The translations under genes and the position numbers were made by a program. From NCBI GenBank assembly GCA_029931995.1, contig JAOZQX010000001.1, forward strand, positions 1,129 to 19,903: a stretch of 18,775 bases of DNA, read 5' to 3'. A model generated the notes under the pieces. That model was given only the letters and a program-made list of their open reading frames with translations. It made no database searches and had not been told where the DNA came from. Below are positions 1 through 7,284 of the stretch, piece after piece. Source of the stretch: Bacteroidales bacterium (GTDB lineage Bacteria; Bacteroidota; Bacteroidia; Bacteroidales; GCA-2711565). Position 1 is the first letter of the stretch, and each line of letters starts with the position of its first letter.

Positions 1-1128
1 TTGGACGTAGTCATAAACCCATACGACCCCAATAATGTTTTCTTTGCAAGTTGGGAAGATGGGCTTATTGAGTTTCAAAATGGAGAAATTCAACACGTTT
101 ACAATTATACAAATTCATCTTTGCAGGCGTCTTCGCCCGATATTTTACGAACAATGGCAAGTGGTGTTAAGGTGGATGCCTCAAATAATTTATGGGTGCT
201 AAATTCCAGAGTCGAAAATATCTTGTCGGTCAAAACAAATTCAGACGATTGGTACTCTTATAATTTAGGCGCATCAAATAGCAATATCGAAACCGGAAAT
301 TTATTTATTGATTCATACAACCAAAAATGGATTATTCCGCGCCGCTCACATTCGTTAATTGTTTTTAACGACAATCAAACGCCCGAAATTACAGCAGACG
401 ATGAAGTAAGAACATTAAGTGTAGCCGTAGGAAATGGAAATCTTTTTGCTTCTCAAATTAAATGTGTAGTACAAGATTTGGATGGAGAACTGTGGTTTGG
501 TACCAACGAAGGCATTGGGGTAATTTATTCTCCTCGCAATGTGTTTAGCGATGGGAATTTTGATATACAACGGATTTTGGTTGAATGGGACGGCTATGTT
601 CAGCATTTGCTGGAAACAGAAATAATTACAGCCATTGCAATAGACGAGGCCAACCGAAAATGGATAGGTACAAAAAGCTCAGGATTATTTTTATTGTCGG
701 AAGACGGCTCGGAACAAATTTACCATTTTACGGTTGCAAACAGCCCTTTGATCTCAAATGAAATTACTGCATTGGCTATTAAAGACAATGGTGAGGTTTT
801 TATTGGAACAGTTGACGGAATGGTTTCTTACAAGGGTGAAGCCACGGCTCCAAGTACGGATGGTTCAAATTCATATGCTTATCCAAATCCTGTCCCTGCT
901 GGTTATTCGGGTTCAATTGCCATTAAAAATTTATATCGTGATGCAAATGTAAAAATTACAGATATTAGTGGGAATGTGGTTTTTGAAACACGGGCTTTGG
1001 GCGGACAAGCTATTTGGGATGGCCGTAATTTTGATGGCAAAAAAGCCGGTACCGGTGTATATTTGGTGTTTGCCAGTAGCGAGGATGGAAGTGCATCTTT
1101 AGTATGCAAAATCTTGTTTATTAATTAA
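1..1128 (+). CDS. porZ: PorZ-like type IX secretion surface protein, 3' part (start outside window)
   Basis: Open from the first base, so the true start lies upstream; 375 residues are visible. The sequence shows repeated beta-propeller blades of the two-component-regulator type, with W-x-G-T-x-x-G signatures (LWFGTNEGIGVIY, KWIGTKSSGLFLL, VFIGTVDGMVSY). From about residue 290 follows a type IX secretion C-terminal domain: YAYPNPVPAGYSG, then KITDISGNVV, a G-x-x-IWDGRNFDGKKAGTGVYLV core and a short KILFIN tail. In Porphyromonas gingivalis, PorZ is a surface component of the type IX system that works with the A-LPS attachment complex. The propeller ending directly in GTVDGMVSYKGEAT followed by the PNPV domain is the arrangement I recognise as PorZ rather than a generic cargo protein; that assignment is from recall of the family. 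recO follows 11 bases downstream, so the two are probably co-transcribed. The alternative is another propeller protein carrying a T9SS sorting domain. Confidence 0.75.
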   Translation: MDVVINPYDPNNVFFASWEDGLIEFQNGEIQHVYNYTNSSLQASSPDILRTMASGVKVDASNNLWVLNSRVENILSVKTNSDDWYSYNLGASNSNIETGNLFIDSYNQKWIIPRRSHSLIVFNDNQTPEITADDEVRTLSVAVGNGNLFASQIKCVVQDLDGELWFGTNEGIGVIYSPRNVFSDGNFDIQRILVEWDGYVQHLLETEIITAIAIDEANRKWIGTKSSGLFLLSEDGSEQIYHFTVANSPLISNEITALAIKDNGEVFIGTVDGMVSYKGEATAPSTDGSNSYAYPNPVPAGYSGSIAIKNLYRDANVKITDISGNVVFETRALGGQAIWDGRNFDGKKAGTGVYLVFASSEDGSASLVCKILFIN

Positions 1129-1139
1129 TCGCAAGCGAG

Positions 1140-1868
1140 ATGATTGCTAAAACAAAAGGCATTGTTTTCCATCAACTGAAATACTCAGAAACCAGTTTGA
1201 TTGTTAAAATTTATACTCGCGAATTTGGCTTACAATCTTATCTGATAAAAGGCGCTCGATCAAAAAAATCAAAAATTAGTCCAGCCTTATTACAGCACTT
1301 ATCTTTACTTGAAATTGTAGCTTCTCACAAAGAAAAAAGCAACCTTCAATACATTCGTGAAATTAGGGCGGCACATCAGTATAGCAGCCTTCCTTTCGAT
1401 ATGGTGAAAAGTTCAATCACCATGTTTGTAAACGAACTTTTAATAAAAGCCATCAAGGAGGAAGAAGCCAATCCTGCCCTGTTTGATTTTATATTCCAAT
1501 CGATGCAGTGGCTTGATTTGGCTACTGAAAATGTAGTAAATTTTCATTTGATTTTTGCCATTCAACTTTCTCGTTATTTGGGCTTCTATCCACGAGGGAT
1601 TTACTCACCATCTACGCCATATTTTGATTTGGAAGAAGGTTGTTTTGAAAACCGAAAACCCATCCATGCTAATTATATTCAGGGAGCCGATGCAGAAAAA
1701 TTGAGCATGTTAACAGAATACTCTTTTGATACTATTGAGGAGGTGAAATTAAATCATGAAAGTCGAAATAAAGTACTCGATCAAATTATAAATTATTACC
1801 AATTACACCTTCCTAATTTTGGAGAGCTAAAATCTTTAGATGTGCTGAGGACGGTTCTGAATGATTAA
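1140..1868 (+). CDS. recO: DNA repair protein RecO
   Basis: RecO mediates RecA loading in the RecFOR pathway by displacing SSB and annealing single strands. The protein has 242 residues, the usual RecO length. The N-terminal OB-fold is clear: residues 1-45 read as KTKGIVFHQLKYSETSLIVKIYT followed by the basic KGARSKKSK loop. The C-terminal helical region contains the expected SRYLGFYP motif followed by a DLEEGCF segment. The four-cysteine zinc site found in some RecO proteins is absent, as in many Bacteroidota homologues. The ATG lies 11 bases after the porZ stop and no promoter box is visible in that gap, so it is probably read from the upstream transcript. The gene converges on the HEPN gene across about 136 bases in which I see no strong terminator hairpin. 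Confidence 0.93.
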   Translation: MIAKTKGIVFHQLKYSETSLIVKIYTREFGLQSYLIKGARSKKSKISPALLQHLSLLEIVASHKEKSNLQYIREIRAAHQYSSLPFDMVKSSITMFVNELLIKAIKEEEANPALFDFIFQSMQWLDLATENVVNFHLIFAIQLSRYLGFYPRGIYSPSTPYFDLEEGCFENRKPIHANYIQGADAEKLSMLTEYSFDTIEEVKLNHESRNKVLDQIINYYQLHLPNFGELKSLDVLRTVLND

Positions 1869-2004
1869 TGATCGAAAAATTACTACAAGCAAACTACCAA
1901 CAGTCTAAGAATTAAAAATCTTACGCAAAAAAGTAAATCCGGATGGATTGTATAGGTAAAAAAGTGTAACTAAATATTAACAGATTTTTTGTTCGCAATA
2001 CAAT

Positions 2005-3498
2005 TTATTTTACAGGAATATTTTCATTAATAGACCTTCTTGGGAACCCTGTTGTATAATAATCAATGTATTGTCCCTTATAATCAAGTATTCTTAATAT
2101 TATTCTATTGATAAGTGTAATATATGCATTAGTATATTTCATATATTCAATTAATTTGGGGTCTGATATTTTAGACATTGAGCTATGTGCCATCATATTT
2201 CTCGCTTGTAAAGCTTTTGTTTCTATAGAATCTTCATTAAAATTAAATTCTAACTCATTTGTGAATAGTTTTATTTTTTCACCAAGTCCATAGCTAAATG
2301 GATTATTCAACTTATTCAATAAAAAGTTTTTGAATTGAAAACCCTCTAATTTTTTTGATAGCATCATTAATTCGGGTTGAATTAGTTTTTTATAGCTTTT
2401 TTTCTCTGTTTTGTTATATTTCTTAATAGTCTTTTTTGCACTAATATATTTGACCGCCAAAGATTCTAATCCACTTGCAAGAATGGGAAGATTTGTTCCT
2501 AGCGGTTGAACCCGACCTAAATACAATTTCCACAAAATATCTTTTAGATCAAATAAATCTCGTAGTTGCAGATATTTTGTTGCTAACCCGCTTAATATTT
2601 CTTCTGATTTTTCTATTTCAGAAATAGAATTAAATGATATTGGGGGCATTGGCGTTTTACTACAACCAGAAATAATGCTGTTTCCCCAAGGCGAAGCACA
2701 AATTGCAGAGACGGTTTTTAAATCAGAGTTATAGTTGCTGGATCCAATTGGAAGTAATTTTGACCCCATTATAAACCCCATAAATTCAACTATACCAGCT
2801 CTATGTTGTGGTTTAGGTACAGGTCCATCAAACCAGTTATATTCTATTGCGATGCCACCAGCCCATCCAGGAAGATAAGCCGCATCGATACTTTGAACAA
2901 TTACTGACCTATTTAATATTCTTAGTCTCAAAAAATCTCTTTTCAGGCTAATGTTTGATTTAAGTAGTGGCTTATCTTCGGGAAGTATGCAGTTCCCTCC
3001 CCTGTGTTTATATGGGAACTTATCAACAGTTCTTGTTGTTATTCTTGGAAATCGGTAATTTATAGGTGAACAAATGTTCCAATCAATTGTCTTATCTATT
3101 TCATCATCTGTATTGTTGAATTTTATTATTTCTCTCAATTTCAATTTTGCAGTAAAATGGTATTCATTATTGGTGCCCGTGGGTTTAAATGTTTTTGGAA
3201 TAACCAAACAATTCACTAGTTTAAAATTCTCAAACCTACTTAAGCTACAAATAAAAGTCTCTCCATTGACAATCAAACCTTTTGTTGGAATTCGATTTTT
3301 ATAGAATAAACTATTTTTATTATCAATAATCCCCTCAACTTTTCCAGTCAATTTGAATTCATCATTTCTCCAAATTGTTATCTGGGAATCTTTACGAATA
3401 TTATAAAATCCGTTTTCAGATTTAATATTTGTCAATTTTAGAGGGAATGTAAAATCTTCCCAGTCTAATAGATCCAGTATTTTATTGTCATCTGACAT
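2005..3498 (-). CDS. Stand-alone HEPN-domain protein, ApeA-like (candidate anti-phage ribonuclease)
   Basis: 497 residues with no signal peptide or membrane segment, so cytosolic. Two parts are visible. Residues 1 to about 290 are mainly beta-rich, with short strands, many aromatics and Gly/Pro turns (for example AAYLPGWAGGIAIEYNWFDGP). Residues from about 300 are helical and contain ASGLE345SLAVKY and then ALQAR433NMMAH438SSM. R-N-x3-H fits the HEPN R-x4-6-H catalytic motif, which normally has a polar residue after the Arg. Family knowledge: HEPN proteins are RNases common in abortive infection (ApeA, Abi, RnlA, HEPN-MNT), and ApeA-type proteins pair a beta-rich sensor region with a C-terminal HEPN. 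Assignment to the ApeA group is inference from this architecture. The gene sits alone between recO and lipB on the strand opposite recO, is rich in Lys, Asn and Ile, and is preceded by REP-like repeats, which suggests acquisition. No TAnnTTTG promoter is evident; a weak inverted repeat (AATGT/ACATT) lies at 3501-3518 just upstream of the start. No MNT antitoxin partner is adjacent. Confidence 0.7.
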   Translation of the reverse strand: MSDDNKILDLLDWEDFTFPLKLTNIKSENGFYNIRKDSQITIWRNDEFKLTGKVEGIIDNKNSLFYKNRIPTKGLIVNGETFICSLSRFENFKLVNCLVIPKTFKPTGTNNEYHFTAKLKLREIIKFNNTDDEIDKTIDWNICSPINYRFPRITTRTVDKFPYKHRGGNCILPEDKPLLKSNISLKRDFLRLRILNRSVIVQSIDAAYLPGWAGGIAIEYNWFDGPVPKPQHRAGIVEFMGFIMGSKLLPIGSSNYNSDLKTVSAICASPWGNSIISGCSKTPMPPISFNSISEIEKSEEILSGLATKYLQLRDLFDLKDILWKLYLGRVQPLGTNLPILASGLESLAVKYISAKKTIKKYNKTEKKSYKKLIQPELMMLSKKLEGFQFKNFLLNKLNNPFSYGLGEKIKLFTNELEFNFNEDSIETKALQARNMMAHSSMSKISDPKLIEYMKYTNAYITLINRIILRILDYKGQYIDYYTTGFPRRSINENIPVK

Positions 3499-3595
3499 TT
3501 AATGTGTTGTTTAACATTTTTATAAATTAATATATATACGATCTGGGAAGCCCATTCAAATATACTAAATATTAAGCTAAAGGGAAATAATGATA

Positions 3596-3634
3596 CCTCC
3601 TATTTTAGGAGGGGTGTCCGAAGGACGGGGTGGT
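3596..3634. repeat. REP-like hairpin element A
   Basis: A perfect 7-bp stem, CCTCCTA (3596-3602) and TAGGAGG (3606-3612) with a TTT loop, is followed by a second small hairpin, GTCC-GAA-GGAC (3616-3626), and a GGGGTGGT tail. It is non-coding. The GGGGTGTCCGAAGGACGGGGTGG style recalls short dispersed intergenic repeats in Bacteroidota genomes, but only one copy is in this window, so dispersal is inferred from recall. Confidence 0.5.
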
Positions 3635-3658
3635 AAATTTCATGTCATACTTTTGTTG

Positions 3659-3720
3659 GACATTGAGCGTAGTCGAAATGTCTGATTCGTCCACTAAGCA
3701 CGACTTCGACTTCGCTCAGT
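3659..3720. repeat. REP-like inverted repeat element B
   Basis: Bases 3662-3677 (ATTGAGCGTAGTCGAA) pair with 3705-3720 (TTCGACTTCGCTCAGT) as a 16-base inverted repeat with 14 matches. A smaller perfect stem, GACATT/AATGTC (3659-3664 and 3677-3682), is nested at the left arm. The TTCGACTTCGCTCAG core resembles short palindromic repeats scattered between Bacteroidota genes. The element lies just downstream of lipB and may also act as its 3' end or mRNA stabiliser. It is GC-richer than its surroundings. Confidence 0.5.
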
Positions 3721-3739
3721 CTCCGCAAGTATAAAGTTT

Positions 3740-4414
3740 TTATAATTCCATCCCAAAAACCTCCACAAAATAGTTTTTGAGCTTGGTTTTTACTTCTTCT
3801 AAATCTATTGCTTTTCCAATTTCTTGCTGCAGGGAGGTAACGGTTTTATCGGTAATTCCACACGGATTGATATAACTGTAATATTCCATATTGGTATTAA
3901 TGTTAAATGCAAAACCATGCATAGTAACATAACGGCTGGCACGTACACCAATGGCACATATTTTTCGGGGGTTTTTGCCTTTGGTGTCTAGCCAAACACC
4001 TGTAGAACCCTCGAGTCGTTCTGATTTAATATTATAATCGCTCAGGGTTTTAATAATGACTTGCTCCAATGCGTGGATGTATTGCTTAACCCCCATTTCA
4101 AATTGTTCGAGGTCAATGATTGGGTAGCCCACAATTTGTCCGGGTCCGTGAAAAGTAATATCTCCCCCGCGGTTAATTTTAAAATATTCGATGCCTTGTT
4201 TTTCCAGAAAATCTTTACTCATTAAAAGATTAGCTTCTGTACCGCTTTTCCCAAGTGTGAAAACCGGGGGATGCTCACAAAACAATAAATAATTATTTGA
4301 AACCACCTCTTTTCTTTTGGCCGAAAGCAACTCATTAAACAAAAGCTCCTGATAACCCCAAGCCTCTTTATAGGAAATGTTTTTAAGGTCTTTATAAATG
4401 GTTTGTTTTGTCAT
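3740..4414 (-). CDS. lipB: Lipoyl(octanoyl) transferase LipB
   Basis: Transfers octanoyl from octanoyl-ACP to the lipoyl-domain lysine of 2-oxoacid dehydrogenases or the glycine cleavage H protein, the first step of de novo lipoylation. The protein has 224 residues, normal for the family. Visible motifs are LLFCEHPPVFTLGKSG, the substrate loop RGGDITFHGPGQIVGYP, the catalytic lysine K151 in KICAIGVRASRYVTMHGFAFN, and the thioester cysteine C185 in NPCGITDKTVTS. The 34-residue spacing between K151 and C185 equals that of E. coli LipB (K135, C169). The start overlaps the lipA stop by four bases (ATGA on the minus strand), so translation is probably coupled. The downstream interval holds REP-like repeats. 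Confidence 0.96.
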   Translation of the reverse strand: MTKQTIYKDLKNISYKEAWGYQELLFNELLSAKRKEVVSNNYLLFCEHPPVFTLGKSGTEANLLMSKDFLEKQGIEYFKINRGGDITFHGPGQIVGYPIIDLEQFEMGVKQYIHALEQVIIKTLSDYNIKSERLEGSTGVWLDTKGKNPRKICAIGVRASRYVTMHGFAFNINTNMEYYSYINPCGITDKTVTSLQQEIGKAIDLEEVKTKLKNYFVEVFGMEL

Positions 4415-5271
4415 TTTACATGTTTCTCTGCATGATAGGAAGAGCGAACCAACGGGCTGCTTTCTACATGAGTAAATCCTTTTTCTATCCCAATTTTACG
4501 ATATTTTTCAAACACATCGGGATGAATGTATTCCTGAACTGCAATATGTTTGGCTGTTGGTTGTAAATATTGCCCAATGGTGAAAACCTTGCAACCAACC
4601 TCCAAAAGGTCGTCCATGCATTGCAAAACCTCATCTTCAGTTTCGCCCAGCCCTAGCATAATTCCTGATTTTGAAACTAATCCAGAATCTGAAATCTGCC
4701 TGATTACTTCCAGGCTTCTGCGGTAATTAGCAACGCTTCTAATCTCGGGAGTTAAACGCTCCACGGTTTCGAGGTTGTGCGAAATCACTTCCGGTTTGGC
4801 ATCAATTACCAATTGGATCAATTCCCTTTTCCCCTGAAAGTCGGGAATTAAAGTTTCTTGGGTTGTTTCACGTGAAATTTGTTTGATCTCTTTTATGGTC
4901 TCTGCCCAAATTGTGGCACCCCCATCTTCCAAATCATCGCGGTCAACCGAAGTTAAAACAACATGTTTAAGTTTCATGAGTTTCACCGACTCGGCAACTC
5001 TTTTTGGTTCCTCTAAATCGGCGGTTAAAGGCTTGCCTGTTTTAACCGCACAAAATTTGCAGGAGCGGGTACAAACATCTCCCAAAATCATCAATGTAGC
5101 TGTTCCTAAACCCCAGCATTCACACATATTTGGGCAATTTCCGCTCGAGCAAATTGTATGAAGTTTGTGTTTATTTACAATCTCTTTTACGTTGATATAT
5201 GATTTTCCGATAGGGATTTTTGTTTTCAACCAATCGGGTTTTATTCTTTTATTCTGTCTCTGCTTTTCCAT
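4411..5271 (-). CDS. lipA: Lipoyl synthase LipA
   Basis: Radical-SAM enzyme that inserts two sulfurs into the protein-bound octanoyl chain made by LipB. From the chosen start the protein has 286 residues. The auxiliary [4Fe-4S] cluster ligands are C41, C46 and C52 (CX4CX5C) and the radical-SAM ligands are C67, C71 and C74 (CX3CX2C, CTRSCKFC). The RSSY motif near the end supplies the serine cluster ligand. I chose the ATG at 5271 rather than an in-frame GTG at 5325: homologues begin just before the KPDWLK segment, and a TAATTTTG promoter box lies at 5289-5296, inside the longer reading frame. An extra cysteine, C50, lies between the second and third auxiliary ligands. The gene is divergent from lysS and forms an operon with lipB. 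Confidence 0.95.
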   Translation of the reverse strand: MEKQRQNKRIKPDWLKTKIPIGKSYINVKEIVNKHKLHTICSSGNCPNMCECWGLGTATLMILGDVCTRSCKFCAVKTGKPLTADLEEPKRVAESVKLMKLKHVVLTSVDRDDLEDGGATIWAETIKEIKQISRETTQETLIPDFQGKRELIQLVIDAKPEVISHNLETVERLTPEIRSVANYRRSLEVIRQISDSGLVSKSGIMLGLGETEDEVLQCMDDLLEVGCKVFTIGQYLQPTAKHIAVQEYIHPDVFEKYRKIGIEKGFTHVESSPLVRSSYHAEKHVK

Positions 5272-5288
5272 ACATTCTAAAATCAAGG

Positions 5289-5296
5289 CAAAATTA
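5289..5296 (-). promoter_or_regulatory. Putative lipA-lipB promoter, -7 box
   Basis: On the minus strand the sequence reads TAATTTTG, matching the Bacteroidota consensus TAnnTTTG, about 17 bases before the lipA ATG at 5271. The -33 element is poorly matched. Confidence 0.45.
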
Positions 5297-5316
5297 GAGA
5301 AAAAAACTTTAGACAT

Positions 5317-5342
5317 TTTAGGCACTTCAAACTTTAGGCACT
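5317..5342. repeat. 10-bp direct repeat in the lipA/lysS divergent control region
   Basis: TTTAGGCACT occurs at 5317-5326 and again at 5333-5342, a 16-base period. A partial TTTAG lies at 5308-5312. The repeats sit between the two divergent promoter boxes, immediately upstream of the lysS -7 box, so they could be a tandem regulator site or a simple local duplication. Confidence 0.45.
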
Positions 5343-5356
5343 AAGCATTCTTTATT

Positions 5357-5364
5357 TATCTTTG
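5357..5364 (+). promoter_or_regulatory. lysS promoter, -7 box
   Basis: TATCTTTG matches TAnnTTTG and lies 17 bases before the lysS ATG. A weak -33-like TTTA is at 5333-5336, about 20 bases upstream. Confidence 0.6.
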
Positions 5365-5381
5365 CAAAAATTTTAATTGCG

Positions 5382-7103
5382 ATGAGTTTAGTACTAAGCG
5401 AACAAGAAATTATCAGAAGAAATTCTTTAAAGGAATTAATTGATTTGGGTATTGATCCGTTTCCGGCAGCTACCTACGATGTAAATATTACTACCGAAGA
5501 AATTCATGAGAATTTTCCAAAGGATGAAACTTTATATCAGGAAATAAGTTTAGCTGGTCGAATTATGAGTCGCCGTATTATGGGCGCTGCTTCTTTTGTA
5601 GAGCTACAGGATTCGACAGGGAAAATTCAGGCCTATTTTAAACGGGATGAAATTTGTGAAGGTGAAGACAAAACCATGTACAATAAAGTGTTTAAACGCT
5701 TGCTTGATATTGGTGATATTATTGGTGTTAAGGGTTATGTTTTTCTTACTCAGATGGGCGAAATTACCATCCACGTGAAAGAATACACTTTGCTTAGTAA
5801 ATCGTTAAAACCACTTCCGGTAGTTAAAGAAAAAGACGATCAGGTGTATGATGCTTTTACCGATCCGGAGCAAAGATATCGTCAGCGATATTTAGATTTA
5901 ATCGTAAATCCGGAAATTAAAGACACTTTTGTAAAGCGCTCATTGTTGATGAATACCATGCGAGAATTTTTAAATGAACGTGGCTATTTAGAGGTGGAAA
6001 CCCCCATTTTACAACCCTTGTATGGAGGGGCTGCCGCGCGTCCGTTTAAAACCCATCACAATACTTTGGATATGACACTTTATTTGCGGATCGCAAACGA
6101 GCTATATTTGAAAAGATTGATTGTTGGAGGTTATGATGGAGTGTATGAATTTTCAAAAGATTTCCGTAACGAGGGAATGTCTCGTTTCCATAATCCTGAA
6201 TTCACTCAAATTGAGCTTTACGTGGCCTATAAAGATTATGAGTGGATGATGAATTTGACCGAGGAGATGGTTGAAAAAATTGCGATGAATTTACACGGAA
6301 CTACAAAGGTTCAGGTTGGCGAAAATTTAATTGATTTTAAACGCCCCTGGAAACGTTTTACTATGTACGAAGCAATTGAGCATTTTACGAATATTGATAT
6401 TTCTAAAATGAATGAGGAGGAGCTTCGCAAAGCAGCCGAAAAATTAGAAGTCCCGATTGATCCAAGCATGGGTAAAGGAAAATTGATAGATGAAATTTTT
6501 GGTGAAAAATGTGAGCCTTTGCTAATTCAGCCAACCTTTATTACCGACTATCCCATTGAGATGTCGCCTTTGGCAAAAAAACATCGTAGTGAAGAGGGAT
6601 TAGTGGAGCGTTTTGAGGCAGTTTGCAACGGTAAAGAGTTGTGTAATTCTTTCTCGGAATTGAATGACCCTATTGATCAGCGTAAGCGATTTGAGGCACA
6701 ACTTGAACTTGGAAAACGTGGCGATGACGAATCAATGGTGTTGGACGAAGATTTCTTAAATGCCTTGGAATATGGAATGCCTCCAACGGCAGGTATTGGA
6801 ATTGGTATTGATCGTTTAAGCATGATTATGACTAACTCTAATTCAATTCAGGACGTCTTGTTTTTTCCGCAAATGCGACCACAAAAAAAAGCTGAAATAT
6901 CTACCGATACCAATTTTATGAATCTTGGAATTCCTGAAGCATGGGTTCCGGCCATCCGTAAAGCAGGTTTTAATACCGTTAAGGATTTTAAAGAAGCTAA
7001 TCCAAATAAACTGATGAACGATTTAGGTGGTTTACGTAAAAAAATGAAATTAGATGTTCCGGGTCTTAAAAAAGAAGATTTGGAAGCCTGGTTAAATGCA
7101 TAA
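5382..7103 (+). CDS. lysS: Lysine--tRNA ligase (class II LysRS)
   Basis: Charges tRNA-Lys with lysine. The protein has 573 residues. Order of parts: an N-terminal OB-fold anticodon-binding domain (about 55-150, with [20 protein letters not shown]), class II motif 1 around [11 protein letters not shown], motif 2 with [16 protein letters not shown], and motif 3 [14 protein letters not shown] followed by the LysRS signature [13 protein letters not shown]. After the canonical end, about 65 extra residues ([11 protein letters not shown] to EDLEAWLNA) contain a helix-hairpin-helix-like [20 protein letters not shown] segment. This tail is typical of Bacteroidota LysRS and is not a fusion artefact. 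The ATG follows a good TAnnTTTG box. No strong terminator follows. Confidence 0.97.
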   Translation: MSLVLSEQEIIRRNSLKELIDLGIDPFPAATYDVNITTEEIHENFPKDETLYQEISLAGRIMSRRIMGAASFVELQDSTGKIQAYFKRDEICEGEDKTMYNKVFKRLLDIGDIIGVKGYVFLTQMGEITIHVKEYTLLSKSLKPLPVVKEKDDQVYDAFTDPEQRYRQRYLDLIVNPEIKDTFVKRSLLMNTMREFLNERGYLEVETPILQPLYGGAAARPFKTHHNTLDMTLYLRIANELYLKRLIVGGYDGVYEFSKDFRNEGMSRFHNPEFTQIELYVAYKDYEWMMNLTEEMVEKIAMNLHGTTKVQVGENLIDFKRPWKRFTMYEAIEHFTNIDISKMNEEELRKAAEKLEVPIDPSMGKGKLIDEIFGEKCEPLLIQPTFITDYPIEMSPLAKKHRSEEGLVERFEAVCNGKELCNSFSELNDPIDQRKRFEAQLELGKRGDDESMVLDEDFLNALEYGMPPTAGIGIGIDRLSMIMTNSNSIQDVLFFPQMRPQKKAEISTDTNFMNLGIPEAWVPAIRKAGFNTVKDFKEANPNKLMNDLGGLRKKMKLDVPGLKKEDLEAWLNA

Positions 7104-7223
7104 TAACGTTGGAATTTTCTTATGGTTTGTTTTTAATCCTGTAGGGTATCATATATCTAAACACTCTATTATTAAGAATAACTTTAAAATAAGGCTAATT
7201 ATATGGATTGCAGAAACATAAAT

Positions 7224-7253
7224 TTTGCTTTTTTTTCAGAATTTATATATTTG
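7224..7253 (+). promoter_or_regulatory. Promoter of the TPR gene
   Basis: TTTG at 7224-7227 (-33 box) and TATATTTG at 7246-7253 (-7 box, TAnnTTTG) are separated by 18 bases, close to the Bacteroidota spacing. The first ATG of the gene is about 31 bases downstream. Confidence 0.6.
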
Positions 7254-7284
7254 CAAACCAAAACTCTAATATTCACCAAAATGA

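Noticed and set aside
1869..2004. Small gene or terminator between recO and the HEPN gene
   Set aside because: Only frames of about 15 codons are present and no stem followed by a T run could be found; it appears to be plain intergenic sequence.
2108..3304. Plus-strand open frames (61 and 76 residues) inside the HEPN gene
   Set aside because: They lie wholly antisense to a long, well-supported frame and show no recognisable domains or promoter.
2005..3498. HEPN/MNT toxin-antitoxin pair
   Set aside because: No small nucleotidyltransferase gene with a GSx10DxD motif is adjacent on either side, and the protein is much longer than HEPN toxins of that type.
3596..3720. Possible CRISPR array or attachment site in the repeat-rich lipB downstream interval
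   Set aside because: The repeats are inverted and of two unrelated types, with no regular direct repeats and spacers, and there is no integrase or tRNA nearby.
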